Notes under the pieces: model-generated
Seen by the model: only the letters and a program-made list of their open reading frames with translations
What the model was told of the DNA's origin: nothing
The model's database searches: none
Assembly (NCBI GenBank): GCA_949987565.1
Contig: OX465115.1
Coordinates: 8,830,566 to 8,894,565 of the forward strand
DNA from: Luidia sarsii
Lineage: Eukaryota; Echinodermata; Asteroidea; Paxillosida; Luidiidae
Direction of reading: 5' to 3'
Length of the DNA stretch: 64,000 nucleotides
Program-made: the position numbers and the translations under genes
Part shown: piece by piece, positions 24,555-38,552 of the stretch
How positions within the stretch are numbered: position 1 is the stretch's first letter
Layout: the number at the start of each line of letters is the position of its first letter

Positions 24555-24655
24555 GGCAAAGACTAGTTGACTATTTGGGTAGCTCAGACATTAAGGGTAG
24601 TACGCAAATAAAGTCTCGGGTTCAAGTCCTGGTCCAGTCACAGGGTTTTTAAAGA
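24555..24655 (+). repeat. tRNA-derived SINE
   Basis: Contains GGCAAAGACTAGTTGACTA, an A-box-like GGGTAGCTCAGACATTAAGG, and a strong B-box GGGTTCAAGTCCTGG at 24618-24632, then a T run. The minus-strand copy at 60240-60360 shares the leader CAAAGACTAGTTGACTATTT and the B-box, which defines a family. It was inserted in the last GAPDH intron. Confidence 0.65.
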
Positions 24656-24659
24656 TTTG

Positions 24660-25490
24660 AAATGACTTGAAAATAGACTCAGAAATGCAAAACTGCTCAG
24701 ATGGGCGAACAACAATAGAGAGCCAAGCAGTCTCATGTAAAATGACAGAGGAGAGAGATCTGAGAATGGATTAAGAATGTAAAAATGAGGACCGAGTGCA
24801 TTGAGAAATACAAATGTAAAATAAGGACAGAATGCATTGCGAACAAAAATGTAAACTAAGGACAGAGATACGATTGAGAAAAGGAAATGGCTGAGTTTGT
24901 CCATTCTAAAACATTTATCATTCATCAGAAGATGCTAAGGGAGGTGAGGAAGTGGGGAATGGATTGAGAGAGTTCAGAAATAGATTGTGAGAAATGCCAA
25001 AGGGGGATTTAGAAACGCAAAAGGGCTGTGAATGGATAAAGAAATGTATAGGGAGGTCTCAAAAAGAGTTCAAATATGTATAATGAGGACCGAGAATGCA
25101 CAGGATTGTGTAAAATGAGGAGCGAGAATGGGTTGAGAGATGAAAAAGTGTCTGAGAATGAACAGAGAAATGTAAAGGTCTTAAAATATATTGAGAAACG
25201 TATAAGGACTAGTGATGGATTGTGTTAACTGAGGAGACCAAGAATGGTTTGAGAAAAGTTAAATGAAGACTGCGCTCAAGTTGTCAGCCTCCATGTGGTG
25301 AGCCCCAGTAACTGATAAGATGGGAACAACAACGAGCGACAGCCCAGAAATGTATAAGGAAGGCCGAGAAGGGATTGATAAATGTAAGATAGGACAGAGA
25401 AAGGTTTGAGAAGTGACATTTGGTTTGAGAAGTGAAAGAAGTCTGGAAATGGATTGAGAGATGTAAAATGACTTGAAATGGTAGTCTCTG
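24660..25490 (+). repeat. Degenerate minisatellite (AATGGATTGAGAAATGTAAA)
   Basis: Irregular recurrences of 'GAGAATGGATTGAGAAATG' and 'TAAAATGAGGACAGAG' about every 30-50 bp, heavily mutated and purine-rich on this strand. There are no coding features. Confidence 0.7.
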
Positions 25491-25944
25491 AAAAAGGGTC
25501 AGTAGCTCTGGGGTGAGGAAAAATCTCTTAAAACTTTACATTCAAGCAAACAAAGGAAAGGGAAACTGACTAAAATAGCAAAGAAGACAAGCACATTCGT
25601 TTGTCCATTGCCTTGATGAGTTCACATTCTTCCAAAGAAAGATACTGGTACCATTATTGAGCCTTAAGAATTTGTGAATCAAACATGGTTGTGGATTTCA
25701 GGTAGATTTGGGATTCTTAAGTCACGCTTGCATTCTAGATGGGTGTGTCAAGGTCCCTCGATTGGCTTGGGCATTAACCTGATTGGCTTTTCCGCTGATT
25801 CTAGCGAAGCAGAAAAGCTTCTTTTTTTGGGGGGGGGGGGGCAGTATGCTCCTAGATGTCTAAAAACTGAGAAAACATAATCTATTGTTATGAGTTCAAA
25901 GAAGCAATCATCAAAAGTTCACATTCCATGCATCAGGATAGGCG
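25491..25944 (+). other. Intronic interval with one solitary hairpin cassette
   Basis: No gene seen. At 25785-25820 there is an isolated hairpin GGCTTTTCCGCT..AGCGAAGCAGAAAAGC followed by a T and G run. It resembles the 5' hairpin of R1/R2 but stands without an R1 or R2 body. Confidence 0.55.
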
Positions 25945-26285
25945 ATTCAAGCCAGAAACCTAGGCATTATCTTTGATTCATCCCTAAGTGAAAATATGGA
26001 ACCTCATGCTCCATCAAATCTAAAAGATCAGTCTTGTTTGTCGATCTGAAACATTGGACACATTTGAAATATCTTGATGAACACACCACTGAAATACTAG
26101 TCCAAGCGATCACTACATCCAATCTCGACATTTACTCCTATATGGCATCAACAGAAACCAACTGAACTGTGTACATAGACTACAAAACACTGCAGGCAGA
26201 CTAATCTCTCTCGCAAGTACACATTAACATATCACTACTGTATTACAAGGTCTTCACTGGCTTCCAATGTCATACAGAAAAACTG
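25945..26285 (+). pseudogene. L2/CR1-like reverse transcriptase C-terminal fragment
   Basis: Conceptual translation across frameshifts gives ARNLGIIFDSSLS, LLYGINRNQLN, LQNTAGRLISLAS and LQGLHWLPMSYR. These are the conserved blocks downstream of the RT palm in L2/CR1-type non-LTR elements (LGviFDssLs; LLyGin; LQ..qN.AaRL; L..LHWLPv..R). It has several stops and shifts. It lies in the last GAPDH intron. Confidence 0.8.
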
Positions 26286-26417
26286 ACTGGGAACTTTCGA
26301 AAAAATATGAAAAGACTGGTTGACTATGTGAAAAATTTGACACAGTTGACAAACATTCTCCTATTCTGCCCCCATAAACAACTGTCACTTCTGTATACAC
26401 ACAAGGACAACCGACCT

Positions 26418-26641
26418 CTCAATATTTACATTAGTACTGTATACTACATGTACATCCCATGTGAATGTGGCCAAGCATGTATTGGGGAAACCAGTAGGAA
26501 CCTCCAAACAAGAATCAAGGAACAATGTGCATATGGCCAATATAATAGAACTTAAAAAAAAAGAGGACTATCATAAAACATGCCTACTCCTCCAATCACC
26601 AAATCAACTTGGCATGAGGCAAAATGTATTGCCCACATCAT
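26418..26641 (+). pseudogene. Penelope-like GIY-YIG endonuclease fragment
   Basis: Encodes VYYMYIPCECGQACIGETSR then NLQTRIKE. After a frameshift in an A-run at about 26553 it continues TIIKHAYSSNHQINWHEAK. IPC.CG..YIGET.R.L..R.KEH and the later H....H.I.W.....IL block are the GIY-YIG endonuclease signature of Penelope-like retroelements. The frameshift makes it inactive. Its 5' side switches abruptly from the L2-like fragment near 26285, so this is a patchwork of nested relics. Confidence 0.75.
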
Positions 26642-26704
26642 GAAATTCATCATACAGTCCCCCAGCATACTGGCTTTCCTTCGGCAGTATATGTCATCCG
26701 CTCC

Positions 26705-27143
26705 ACATTAAATGGCAGGAAAAATTCAAGACAGAGATCTACTCAAGCGAGCCCAGATGGAGCGCATCCACGCGACACTCATGTATTCGCAGCTTCTATA
26801 TGCCAACATGTACACCATATGGATGACAGCCACCTCCAAAAGCATCTCTTTTATTGGGAAGTAACGGAAGGAAAACAATCTCATGGTGGACAGAGAAAAC
26901 GCTTCAAGGACACCGCTTCAAGGGCTTCCTTGAAATGCTGCAACAGCAATGCCTGCCTCCTGGGAAGAAGCTGCCCAAGACTGCCCTGCCTGTCCAAGAA
27001 TTAATGCACAGTGACATTGCTTGAAAGATCACTCTAGTTTCTCTTTCCAGTAAATAATAATGCCGGACATTCCATGCTCGCGCTGTCAAAGAAAACTTAG
27101 AGTGAAGATTGGCCTCATTAGTCATCTCCGCACCCACACCACC
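26705..27143 (+). pseudogene. RTE/Jockey-like retroelement 3' fragment
   Basis: KWQEKIQDRDLLKRAQMERI then a frameshift, VHHMDDSHLQKHLFYWEV, GGQRKRFKDT..SLK, and in a third frame a C-terminal finger CSRCQRKLRVKIGLISHLRT with H-T-H-type spacing (27070-27143). This order (W.dK..D.evL.rA; GHV.RM.D.rLpK; GK R..GGQ.KR.KDtlk; C2H2-like C-terminus) is the tail of non-LTR retrotransposons often mis-annotated as craniofacial development protein 2. The reading frame is broken at least twice. Confidence 0.8.
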
Positions 27144-27609
27144 CATGTGATGTAGTGAAAAGAAGGTCATCTTTGCTGGCAAAGGACAAACATCTTTATC
27201 ATCATTTTCTTTCCAAGTCTCCACAGGATCCGAAAGCTACACGTTTCAACCCACAGCTTCCCCTCCCGACTCCTGCACACTCCTGTTGAGGAAAGCAAAA
27301 GTGTCCTGGCCAAAAAAATTGCTTAACACTCACTGGATCTTTTCAGACCAATACCCCTTCATAAAAAGAGACACAACCACAAGGTGTACCTGCAAATCTC
27401 ACTGTCTTACCATGTCTATCCATGGAGGAATAAGTATTCATCAATGGTCTATCACACAAAATGTTAAATCTTACTTACTGGGTAATGGTATAAGTATAAG
27501 AACAGAGTAAATGACTCCCATTCTTTTGTCCCTTGGTTGGAGTAAGAAAGTTTGAAGAATTTGAAAAAAAAAAAAAAAAGGAAAAGGAATACTAGACATG
27601 TTCACGCAA

Positions 27610-28297
27610 TTAAACCACTTCGCGCTGGGTGGTTGATGACCGCCGTATGAGGGTTTTTGAACAATGCATCATTTTCAAATCTCGCTAAAACAATCGGAAC
27701 AATATATTTCTGTGAAATAAATCGATAAGGGTGTACTATGGGTACAAGAAAGCAAAACCTGGCACAATTCGGACGTCGTTGTGGCTTTTGTCGAGAGATT
27801 ATCCGTTCGAAAAAGGGCCCATTGTGTGTCGTCAATGGAGCATAATGGACTTGTGTGTGTGCGTGTAGGGTGCTGTCAATCCGTGACTGCAGACTCCAGC
27901 CTCCAATCCAGGCAGTCAAATCTTCGAGTTTGTCGGCCACAACAGAGCGTACAGATTGCGGAAAAGAATGTGGGGGGAATTCCAATGCTTAACACGACCG
28001 TTGGGCTGTGTGGCATGCAAACACAATGTCCCCCGTGTGCTTTTAGCGGCAGTGCGGTATCCCTCGATCCTCCACAGTAAAAGTCCCACAATTGCACAAT
28101 TACTGCTGCTAATCTTGCAATTCCTTTGGCAACTTGCGTCAAAAAGGGTCTTTGTACTGATTTGTATTGCTTTGTTCTAAGCTGAAAGATTCTTTGTTAA
28201 GAATTTTGACAATAGTGGTGCCCGGATTCATAGGGCCCCATCGCATAGTCAAACCAACGGAGCTCCGGATTCGGAGGTCCCGGTGCGAAGTGGTTAA
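27610..28297 (+). mobile_element. piggyBac-like MITE with TTAA ends
   Basis: A 0.69 kb element bounded by TTAA at 27610-27613 and 28294-28297. The inner ends are inverted repeats: CCACTTCGC-GCTGGG on the left (after one extra A) and CCACTTCGC-ACCGGG on the right. A TTAA target duplication is diagnostic of piggyBac elements. The inside has short ORFs with no transposase motif, so it is non-autonomous. The extra A leaves some doubt about the exact left end. It lies in the last GAPDH intron. Confidence 0.6.
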
Positions 28298-28452
28298 CAG
28301 TATACAGGGAATATGCATACATAGATGGTATGAAGATATGAACAACGTACGCTTTCGCAAAATGCTGAAAGAATATAAAATTTGAATGTGGGGGGGGGAT
28401 ACAATTGTTCCTTTCAGCAAATCTTTAAATTACATAACATCTTCTGAACTTA

Positions 28453-28551
<99 letters not shown>

Positions 28552-28723
28552 CTACAGGTAAAAATAAAGAAGCATTTAGGCTAGGCATGGTGGCAGAAGC
28601 AATACCACAAACCTTTCATTACGATGGATTTCAGGCATATCATTCAATTTTAGAGAAAATTATAAAATTTTCGAAAAATAGAGACAAATCCAAGTGTTCA
28701 TTTAAATGTCTCGAGCGGATTTA

Positions 28724-29110
<387 letters not shown>

Positions 29111-29194
29111 CCTAATTTTTGAAAACATAAAACAAAAAGGGGCAAGCAAATAAAAAAAATAAAAAAATGACAGAACTTTTGAAAAAAGTTGAAA

Positions 29195-29305
29195 AAATGG
29201 CAAAGAAAAATTGGACTGGACTAGGACTTGAAGCTGAGACCTCTGGTAATCAAAACCAGAAGGAAGCGCGTACAAGTCGGTCCAGTCAAGGTTTTCTTTG
29301 CCATT
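29195..29305 (-). repeat. tRNA-derived SINE fragment
   Basis: The minus strand gives a B-box CTTCAAGTCCTAGTCC after ACCAGAGGTCTCAG, followed by a tail TTTTTCTTTGCCATTTTTTC like those of the other SINE copies. It is flanked by AT-rich sequence in the GAPDH intron. Confidence 0.55.
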
Positions 29306-30589
29306 TTTCAATTTCTTGTTCCTTTATCAGTTTGAGTTAATTATAACCTTTTTTATGTATAATTTAAGTATAATGGTAACTTACAATCCTTTACAGAGAA
29401 CATGTCTATTTTTTTTTTATCATGACACAGGATTTGTTGTTAATGACAAAACATCATGAAAGTAATAACAATGGAAAAACAGGAAACCAATGGCAATTTA
29501 AAAATCATGTGATTTCTGATCACAAGCCCAGTACCAAGCATAATAATTGCTAACTTCATTCCCTGACTCCTCAGATATCAAATCTCTGAACATATTCTAG
29601 ACTCAAATCAAATATCACATTGAGTCTAAGTCTGAGTCACATCCTCTGAGTTTGCATGCAAGTCCATAGTCATCCCAGTCAATGCCAAGTGTGAGTCACG
29701 AGTCAGAAGTTTTGAGTCATCTTTGATTATGATAATACATTCAAAAACACATTCATATTGTTGACAATTTCTTGAAACCATTGAGAAAACTTATTTACAC
29801 GTATTTCAATGTCTCTATACACTATTCAATTGCTATACACAGATCACTAGCAGAAATTGCTGTATGGTGACACTGACATGTCAGCTAGAAAACAACATTT
29901 TAAATGTTCTGACATCATAGCCCACTGACATTGCTAATTTTTATTTTACCTGGCTTTAATCTTCATCCATTTTTAAATGCTATTTTTTTCCCCATCTTAC
30001 ATATGTTATAGGGCATGTGCACTGAGCGGCTTTATAACACATGGTATGCAACCTTTAATCACATACTAACTTCCACTGCACATGGACGCATATTCAAGGT
30101 GGTTAGAAAGAAAAGTGCAATAAAGAGTGATTTCCAATGTCAGTCTATTTGAGTGACAAGGAAGGCTATGATATTGTTGACACTATGAAGTACAAGTAAA
30201 GCTCACTTTGTGTGGGGCAAGCTCCAGCAGCCACTGGCTCAAGAGTCAAATTTCATTTTTGTCTTTTCTTTGTTGAAATTAAACTTCAACGAAAATTCAC
30301 TTTTCCAAGTTTAAGCTTGATTCAATAGTTGATATGACCATCTTCAAAATCAACATGGAAACCTTACACAGGTTTTCTATTCATGGTAGAAAAAGTTGTC
30401 CCAAACATGGGCTTCTGTGCAACGATTTTTCGCCAATTTACAAAACGCTCATTATTCCTATGTTAATGATCACCGATACCTCAGAGTGGGAGTCATGATG
30501 TTAACACTGGTCAGAAATGAACGCAGTACATACACAGTACCATTCCAGCTTAATTTGTCCATTTGTTGAGTTCCCTAATGATGTGAAAC
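29306..30589 (+). other. GAPDH intron interior; nothing recognised
   Basis: About 1.3 kb of AT-rich sequence without ORFs, tandem repeats or hallmark termini that I can support. Confidence 0.4.
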
Positions 30590-30760
30590 ATGCCACGGTT
30601 TTGTACAGTGGGTGGTTGTAACAGAAATGTCACCAGAAACTCAAATTTGATGTTTTTGAGGTTTCCGAGGGACAACAAAATGAATCGCGGGTGGACGTAT
30701 ATCGTTACGCGTAATGTGATCAAAATTTCGATCGGTACTGTATTTGGGGACGGACCGTCA
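30590..30760 (+). CDS. THAP-like zinc-finger N-terminal exon or relic
   Basis: Starts MPRFCTVGGCNRNVTRNSNL then MFLRFPRDNKMNRGWTYIV. The spacing M-P-x2-C-x4-C, an aromatic/basic F.FP.D block and a conserved Trp match the first half of the THAP C2CH DNA-binding finger. The second half (C-x2-H-F and the AVPTIF tail) is absent. Reading on gives a GC-rich, probably non-coding extension, and a donor-like C|GTAATG after WTYIVT could end an exon. It lies antisense inside the GAPDH intron. It may be a decayed P-element or THAP transposase exon or a captured host THAP exon; no partner exon was found nearby. Confidence 0.6.
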
Positions 30761-31689
<929 letters not shown>

Positions 31690-31699
31690 TTATTTGAAT

Positions 31700-32694
<995 letters not shown>

Positions 32695-32700
32695 TCAAAG

Positions 32701-33340
32701 AAAAAAATCGATTGATTTTTATATTTGTCAAGACAGCGTATCTGGACATCTTTTTCAAATTCTTAATAGTGATCAAAATGAGAAAGAGGGACCTGCAGCC
32801 AATTTGAACGGTGCGTCACTTACACCTTATCTGCTTATGGAGCAATACTTATGACACAAACTACTGGCGTAGCTGCGCTATAACTTAAAATCAATTTCAT
32901 GCAACTTAACTTAGCTGTGCAACATGTGATTGGCACTTAATTTGGGAAAAAAGCATGTCTGACGAGGATCACTAAGATCACTGGCTATTACGGTGTTCAA
33001 AAGAAATGTGGGAAGGCTGTTGATATGAAAAAGGGATGTGTGTTGTTTTTCATCATTACATTAAAAATGGGGAATTACCAGAGTCTGGCACTTACAAATT
33101 CTCTTGAAAATCTTCTACAATACAAAATATTCCCTCCCAGGTATATAAACTGTATAGCGCACTCTAATTTAGCTGTCTTCAAGAGTATCCAAAGGATTTG
33201 GTCTGTCGCAAAACAATCACTCTCAATGCCATGTTTACAATGTGTAGCAATGACTTATGCTACCGCTGATGGCGTCAGCCTCCAACTTGCGCCCTATCCT
33301 AATAGTGCGTACATTTTGTGAAATGCGCCATATTATGGTT
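32701..33340 (+). other. Intronic; no gene recognised
   Basis: AT-rich sequence with several short ORFs, none with a family signature. Nothing else is supported. Confidence 0.35.
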
Positions 33341-33924
33341 TTCCGGCACTTGTGTCCGGAAAACCCCCTTTGGCACAGAGGGGGTGTGAGCAGTCATTCC
33401 AATGGCCTGCTTCGCGAGGGGGCTGTAATAGCCTACTCATGATTGGTCGCTTTGCTGTTGGTCTTTTATCGCCGGCCAATCCCTGCCCAGGAGACAGGCA
33501 AGCTGTAGCGATCTTGCGCGTTCTCTCCCTCTTTCTGCTATACCGCTGAGCGTGCAACACGTCTGACAATTTGCCTCTAGCAGTTCTCTCGATTTTCTCC
33601 TGTCCGAGTCGCCATCCGGCAGTCTGCCGCTATGGGCAATAGAGGCCGTAAATGCAAGATGACAAACGGCCCCAGGAAACGCGGAAAGCGTGCCCCGGTA
33701 GCGGATCCTTCCCGATAAACTCCGGCCCAGGCTTGGGCTATCCAGGCGCTGCTTATTCCCGCACTGTTGACGCCATTGCAGTATGCCGTTTGTAATCTCA
33801 GCTGCGGGCCTGATGAACAGCACCCTCTCCTGTCCAACATGGCCAGCTCGATCGCGACACTGCTACATCATGGCACACGCAACGTGGCTGCTTCGCCATC
33901 AGTCGCCCGATTTACTACAAAATA
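33341..33924 (+). other. GC-rich island of unknown nature
   Basis: About 580 bp with distinctly higher GC than its surroundings. It includes a short basic ORF (MGNRGRKCKMTNGPRKRGKR, from about 33632) and, in another frame, QAWAIQALLIPALLTPLQ. The composition and basic/hydrophobic mix recall the 5' coding end of a retroelement, but no motif identifies it. It abuts R4. Confidence 0.35.
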
Positions 33925-34060
33925 TATGCCTTTGCCTTTGAGAAAGGTCCTGCTAGGATCGAAACGTCAGGCCCACTAAATTTTAAGATTTGCATTTTGG
34001 TAATTTACGTCAGTAAGCAGTTTGCAACATTTTTGTATATCACAAAAATATATGCCTACT
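33925..34060 (+). repeat. R4 repeat
   Basis: GTCCTGCTAGGATCGAAACG, GTCAGGCCCAC, and AGTAAGCAGTTTGCAACATT. A nearly identical inverted copy lies at 59425-59530 and a rearranged one at 28960-29110. The phrase 'AGGATCGAAACGTC' is often seen near 3' ends of Penelope-like or other retroelements, but I cannot classify it firmly. Confidence 0.65.
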
Positions 34061-34153
34061 GAAACACGTGTTGCACGCGGCCATTGTTGTCAGCGTCACG
34101 TACGTTAGCTGTCACAAATCTGCTCTAAAAAATCCTAGAATGTTCGCCTCAAA

Positions 34154-34852
34154 ATGGCCAAATCAGGCACTGAGAGTTCAGATTCTGAGACTTTGGATTT
34201 TTCTTCATCCGATGAGTGTAGTTTAGTTCGGGGTCTGCTGCTAGTGAGTCAGAATTTAGCGATGTTTCGAAGACCAGAAGCTCGAGCGATAGTGATGGTG
34301 GTGACAGTGGTAGTGATGTTGGACAATCATCTAATTCAAGTCACTCCGTTGCAAGAAATCGTCCCCCAAACCGTGCTAAAAGGGAACTACATGTATATCA
34401 TACTTTAAGAGCATTTTTGTGTACATTTGTATTTCATAATCATATATTCCCCACCAACTGAATTCTACAATGGTAGTTTTCATATTTAGTTGATGTTTGT
34501 ATCGCTTGTGCTGCGCTGAGAAAAAAGTAAACAACGGAGACTTGGCTTTTTCCAAACCGGAACGCAGAAGTACATGTACTTGTTTTTCAAATGACCCCTT
34601 GCTGTTTTTCCGAAATAATTTCTACTTTATTAGGCATAATTAGAGGGAAATGTTTGAGCAATGCATTTCATTGTCAGATATTCTCATTCTAATCTTTCTT
34701 TAATGGCAGAGTTTCAATTTGTTTTCCTATAAATTATATAAATTATTTTTTGGGGTACCTTTTTCATTTCTCTCAAGAACCATGACTCGACGTAAAGCAA
34801 CCCCGAAGGCCCAGATGAAGAGAAGACAACCTCAAAACACAGGAAAATCCCC
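34154..34852 (+). pseudogene. piggyBac-like transposase N-terminal remains
   Basis: MAKSGTESSDSETLDFSSSD, then after a one-base shift SEFSDVSKTRSSSDSD.. gives a Ser/Asp-rich acidic N-terminus like those of piggyBac transposases. A second exon-like ORF begins at 34782 (MTRRKATPKAQMKRRQPQNT) and ends at a good donor, CCCC|GTAAGTCG, at 34852. The identification rests mainly on the C-terminal piece at 35340-35480 on the same strand. The frameshift indicates decay. It is inside the large GAPDH intron, antisense to GAPDH. Confidence 0.55.
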
Positions 34853-35149
34853 GTAAGTCGATTATTTCTTTGTCTTATTTGCTTCTATATTGCATTCATG
34901 GACTTCATACGCAAAAATGTTCAAGATTTGAGAGAAATTGAGTGAATAGAATACACAGAATTGTTCGGCTAATCAGTTGACCTCAACTCTGGGAGTATTC
35001 GAAATTGTGAAGTATTGATGACATGGACAGCCATCGTAAGCCTCTGCTGTATAACTTGTATTCAGGTTTTTTTTTCGGTGTTTTTTTTCATTTCATTCAG
35101 TTCGTACACTATTCTTTTATTTTTTATTCTCAATCCTTGTTTTTCACAG

Positions 35150-35485
35150 ATCGTTTCAGTCTTACGATGACAAGGATAACTAAGCAAGGAAGACATCCCA
35201 AGTTCCGGCATCAAGCAACCTGTGGACCACAGCTGCCAGTAGTCACTCGCCACGGTATCAAGACTTTTAAGTCTGCATTGGATTTCTTCAAACACAATGC
35301 AAATAAAGCAGACGTAGTAAAGAGAAAACAGAAAAAGGGTGGGGGTGGGAAGAGCAGGATGCTGTCATAAAGAGACCATGGTGCTTCAAAGACTACAATA
35401 ATTATATGGGTGGGGTAGATCTTTCAGACCAATTGATAGGGAAATACAATGTTCTTAGCGCATCACGAAGGAAATATACATGAAT
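35150..35485 (+). pseudogene. piggyBac-like transposase C-terminal remains
   Basis: After an acceptor-like TTTTTCACAG an ORF runs to about 35320 with a Lys/Gly-rich end. After a frameshift it continues AVIKRPWCFKDYNNY and MGGVDLSDQLIGKYNVL. The phrase V.DYN..MGGVDlsDQ is the hallmark of the piggyBac DDE domain near its last catalytic Asp. The central catalytic part is missing or unrecognisable, and the two frames overlap, so it is a relic. Whether it once mobilised the TTAA-flanked MITE at 27610 is unknown. Confidence 0.75.
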
Positions 35486-38400
35486 ATAATGTAGATATCC
35501 TAAATGAAATTCTCACGAAGCGTATTGACCAAAAGAAAAAAAAGATTACCCTTGTTGTATATAAATGTCTTTTGTAAATGGGTCATTTCACCAGGTTGGG
35601 ACACGGTTGTGTGATATGCAGATCAATTTTTCAAACTTGGCATAGCATTGTTTTATTATCATTTCTGGATTGGAAAATTATTCTATTTTCATAATTCATA
35701 TCAGTCAAAATGTGTAGATTCAACAGAAATGTACTAGAAAGCCACATTGAAAGCTGGGTCAAGAAAAGTGGTGACGTAACACTGACACCACATGAAATTT
35801 TTAAATGTGTCAACCTTAACTGTAATGAAGCTTATTTTTACTACTACTATCTCATTATATTCTCTCTCTGCATAGATTCGCCCAAATAATGGATTTGAAT
35901 CCAAATTATGGATTCGAATGAAATTTTGCAGGGTGATAATGAATTACATGTATTTGAACAAAATTGTGTTTTGTCTAATTATAGCTCATTAATTATGCAT
36001 GACTCCATTTTGGGGGGCTTCTTTATGTTTTCATTGTTTTTCATTGAATTTCCATTGTTTTTATTGAATTACCAAAATTTGCATAATTTTGACAATGATA
36101 ATAAGCCACGTAGTACCAATAATTGCATGCAGCAATATTTATAAGATAATTATGCCAAAGAATCCTAAAAAGAAATACCCTGTGCACATTAGATGCTATG
36201 CTTTTATGTAGTGTACGTGTAAGTCAATTGAAACATTTCCATCAAGCTATACCATGGCCCCGCAAATAGTTTATTGACAGAGAACGGCACCACCAATTTT
36301 AATAAAATTGGTGTCAAAATGTGCCCAAGAAGATTGCCGAGAACTTCATAAAGCCTCAACACGCAGAAAAAAATTGCCGAGACGCTATAAAAAAAAAACT
36401 ACAGAGAGGCGCCCCCCTCCCCGGCTCTTTTAGGGTTAATGCATAGTCTCATACAAATCATAGTTGGTGCCATGATGAAATCATATACATCCTGAAAGGA
36501 AGAAAAACATAATACGGGATAAATTTGTCTGTTATTTGTTGGCCTTGTATATATATATAATACGGTCAGTAATTTGGTAAAGCATAGCGTGACACAGTGT
36601 AACGATATATTTCCCATTATATTTATCGTGAAAAAATATACACCCCTCTCAATCGACGCAACTATTTATCCAGAATTTGACACCACAGTTACATGTACGT
36701 CGGACAGCGTTAAGTGCAGAGCTGAATTTTAAAATTACTCGACGTATTTTCGGAAAAGTGACACAACGGGACATTTCGGTCAGCATTTGTTGTTTCATTG
36801 CCATAAAATTTAATTTGTCGATTGCACCTCAATTTGAGAAAAATAGTTGCTGAAATTTCAGAGTTTTCATGTCACAATTTCACCTAAAAAATAGCTCATG
36901 ACACCACTGATTTTTTTTGTTTTTAATAACTTAATCAATGTTCCAGATAGTTACATTTGGTGTCATTTTGGAGGGGACATTCCCTTCTAAATGGATATAC
37001 AGCATTAAAAACAAAAACAGCAACGGGGTAGAAGAGAGAAAGACACAAACGTGCTACGTTGGTGAATTGACTACTGTGTCCCAACCTGGTGAAACGACCC
37101 AAATACATGTAGGTACACTGTATTTGACAAACATTGTAAAAAAAAACTTGTATACTTGTGAAGTGATGAAATTTCAAAAAAATGTATTAAATGTCAATTA
37201 TGTATAAAGATTATAAGTTGTGTGGATATTTTGGATAAATAAATACTCTAAATTCATTTGCAAACAGCTACAATAACTGTGACATGGTATTTTCCTTCTT
37301 GTTACGTTTGTCAGACATTGTTACCAGATGTTGGTTTTACCTACACCATCAGCTGACGGAAATGATGAATATCCTCTCAATACTCATTTGCACTTCGCAT
37401 TTTTCATCATAAAAAGAAAAACAAAGTAGCTACACATGTACATGTATCAACGTAATTTTTTCAGGATGTAGTCTTATAGTCTTCAAACATTTGGAAATCA
37501 TAATTCTAAAAGTATTTTGACATTTCCTTGTCAAATGTAGCAGATGTGACCCTTGATCTAAAAAAAATACAAAAAAAAAAAATTCTCATGAATATTAATT
37601 ACGCTGGTTACCTTGTTTGACCTTTGGTTGACCCTTTGACCTCATTTACATAATTAGTAATTAATTATCTTTACAATGATACCTTATTTAGGTCTGTACC
37701 TTGAAAGATACATGTACCGAAGCCCCATTGAATTGAAAATTACCATGCTAAAACACCCAAAAATGCTGTAACGGACGAGGATGATATGCAGTGCTTGATT
37801 TTTTTTTAACACATAAAACAGACATACATGTAAATGTACAGTACATTTAACAAGAAAGCATATCTGCGTAGTTCTGGAATGCGAGGAATTATGCTTAAAA
37901 TGATAACATGCATTTCCATGAACGATGCAACTGGTCGAGTCAGTACATGACGTCACATTTTTGCCTGAAATTGTCTGCTGCCCCATCAACGGATTTAGAT
38001 AAATTTTCGCGAAAAGCCCAGGCGGAGGGTGAAAAAAGCACTAGGAAAATGCTAAGTTTTAATAGATTACATGTAATGACATACATGTAGAAGAGAGGTT
38101 TATCCAACACTTTGTATATCAGAAAATTTAAAACTTTCATTTAACGTCAAATTATTTTTGCATGGCATATCCTTTTTAAGACTGGCTCTGAAAAGATCCA
38201 GCAACTCACAGTGTGTACCCGTCATTAGTAGACTGCTGGATTCCAACTACTGTACTGTACTGTTTCATCAGTGTTGTTTCATATGTGTTGTGGATAGTGC
38301 TGGAATCTTTCCTGCCCAATGTGACTACTGGGGCATGAAGAGGTAAAAGTTCACTGGAGTGTGTCCGTGTGTAAGTGGATGCCAAGGGTATGGGAAACCC

Positions 38401-38552
38401 AGGAGGCAGACTAAATGTAGATGCTGGATGAAGTGGAGTTGGCCGTGGGAAGATCAATTGGACAGGAGTGAACACTGATATGAATGCCGATATTTTGAGG
38501 AACAGCACTGTGTTTGAAGATTGGATGCCTCCTTCACCCGATGGGGGTGCCA
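35486..38552 (+). other. Large GAPDH intron interior; no gene supported
   Basis: Three kb of AT-rich sequence. The only structure I can point to is a hairpin at 36291-36313 (CACCAATTTT-aat-AAAATTGGTG). Around 36400-36420 a C-rich patch occurs. Short ORFs lack motifs. Confidence 0.4.
36291..36313. repeat. Perfect 10-bp-stem hairpin
   Basis: CACCAATTTT, 3-nt loop, AAAATTGGTG. It is isolated and has no T-run terminator context. It could be a solo inverted-repeat end or a chance hairpin. Confidence 0.5.

Noticed and set aside
33905..34060. Hammerhead ribozyme
   Set aside because: GAAAC-GTC and a small stem are present, but the obligatory CTGATGA core was not found.
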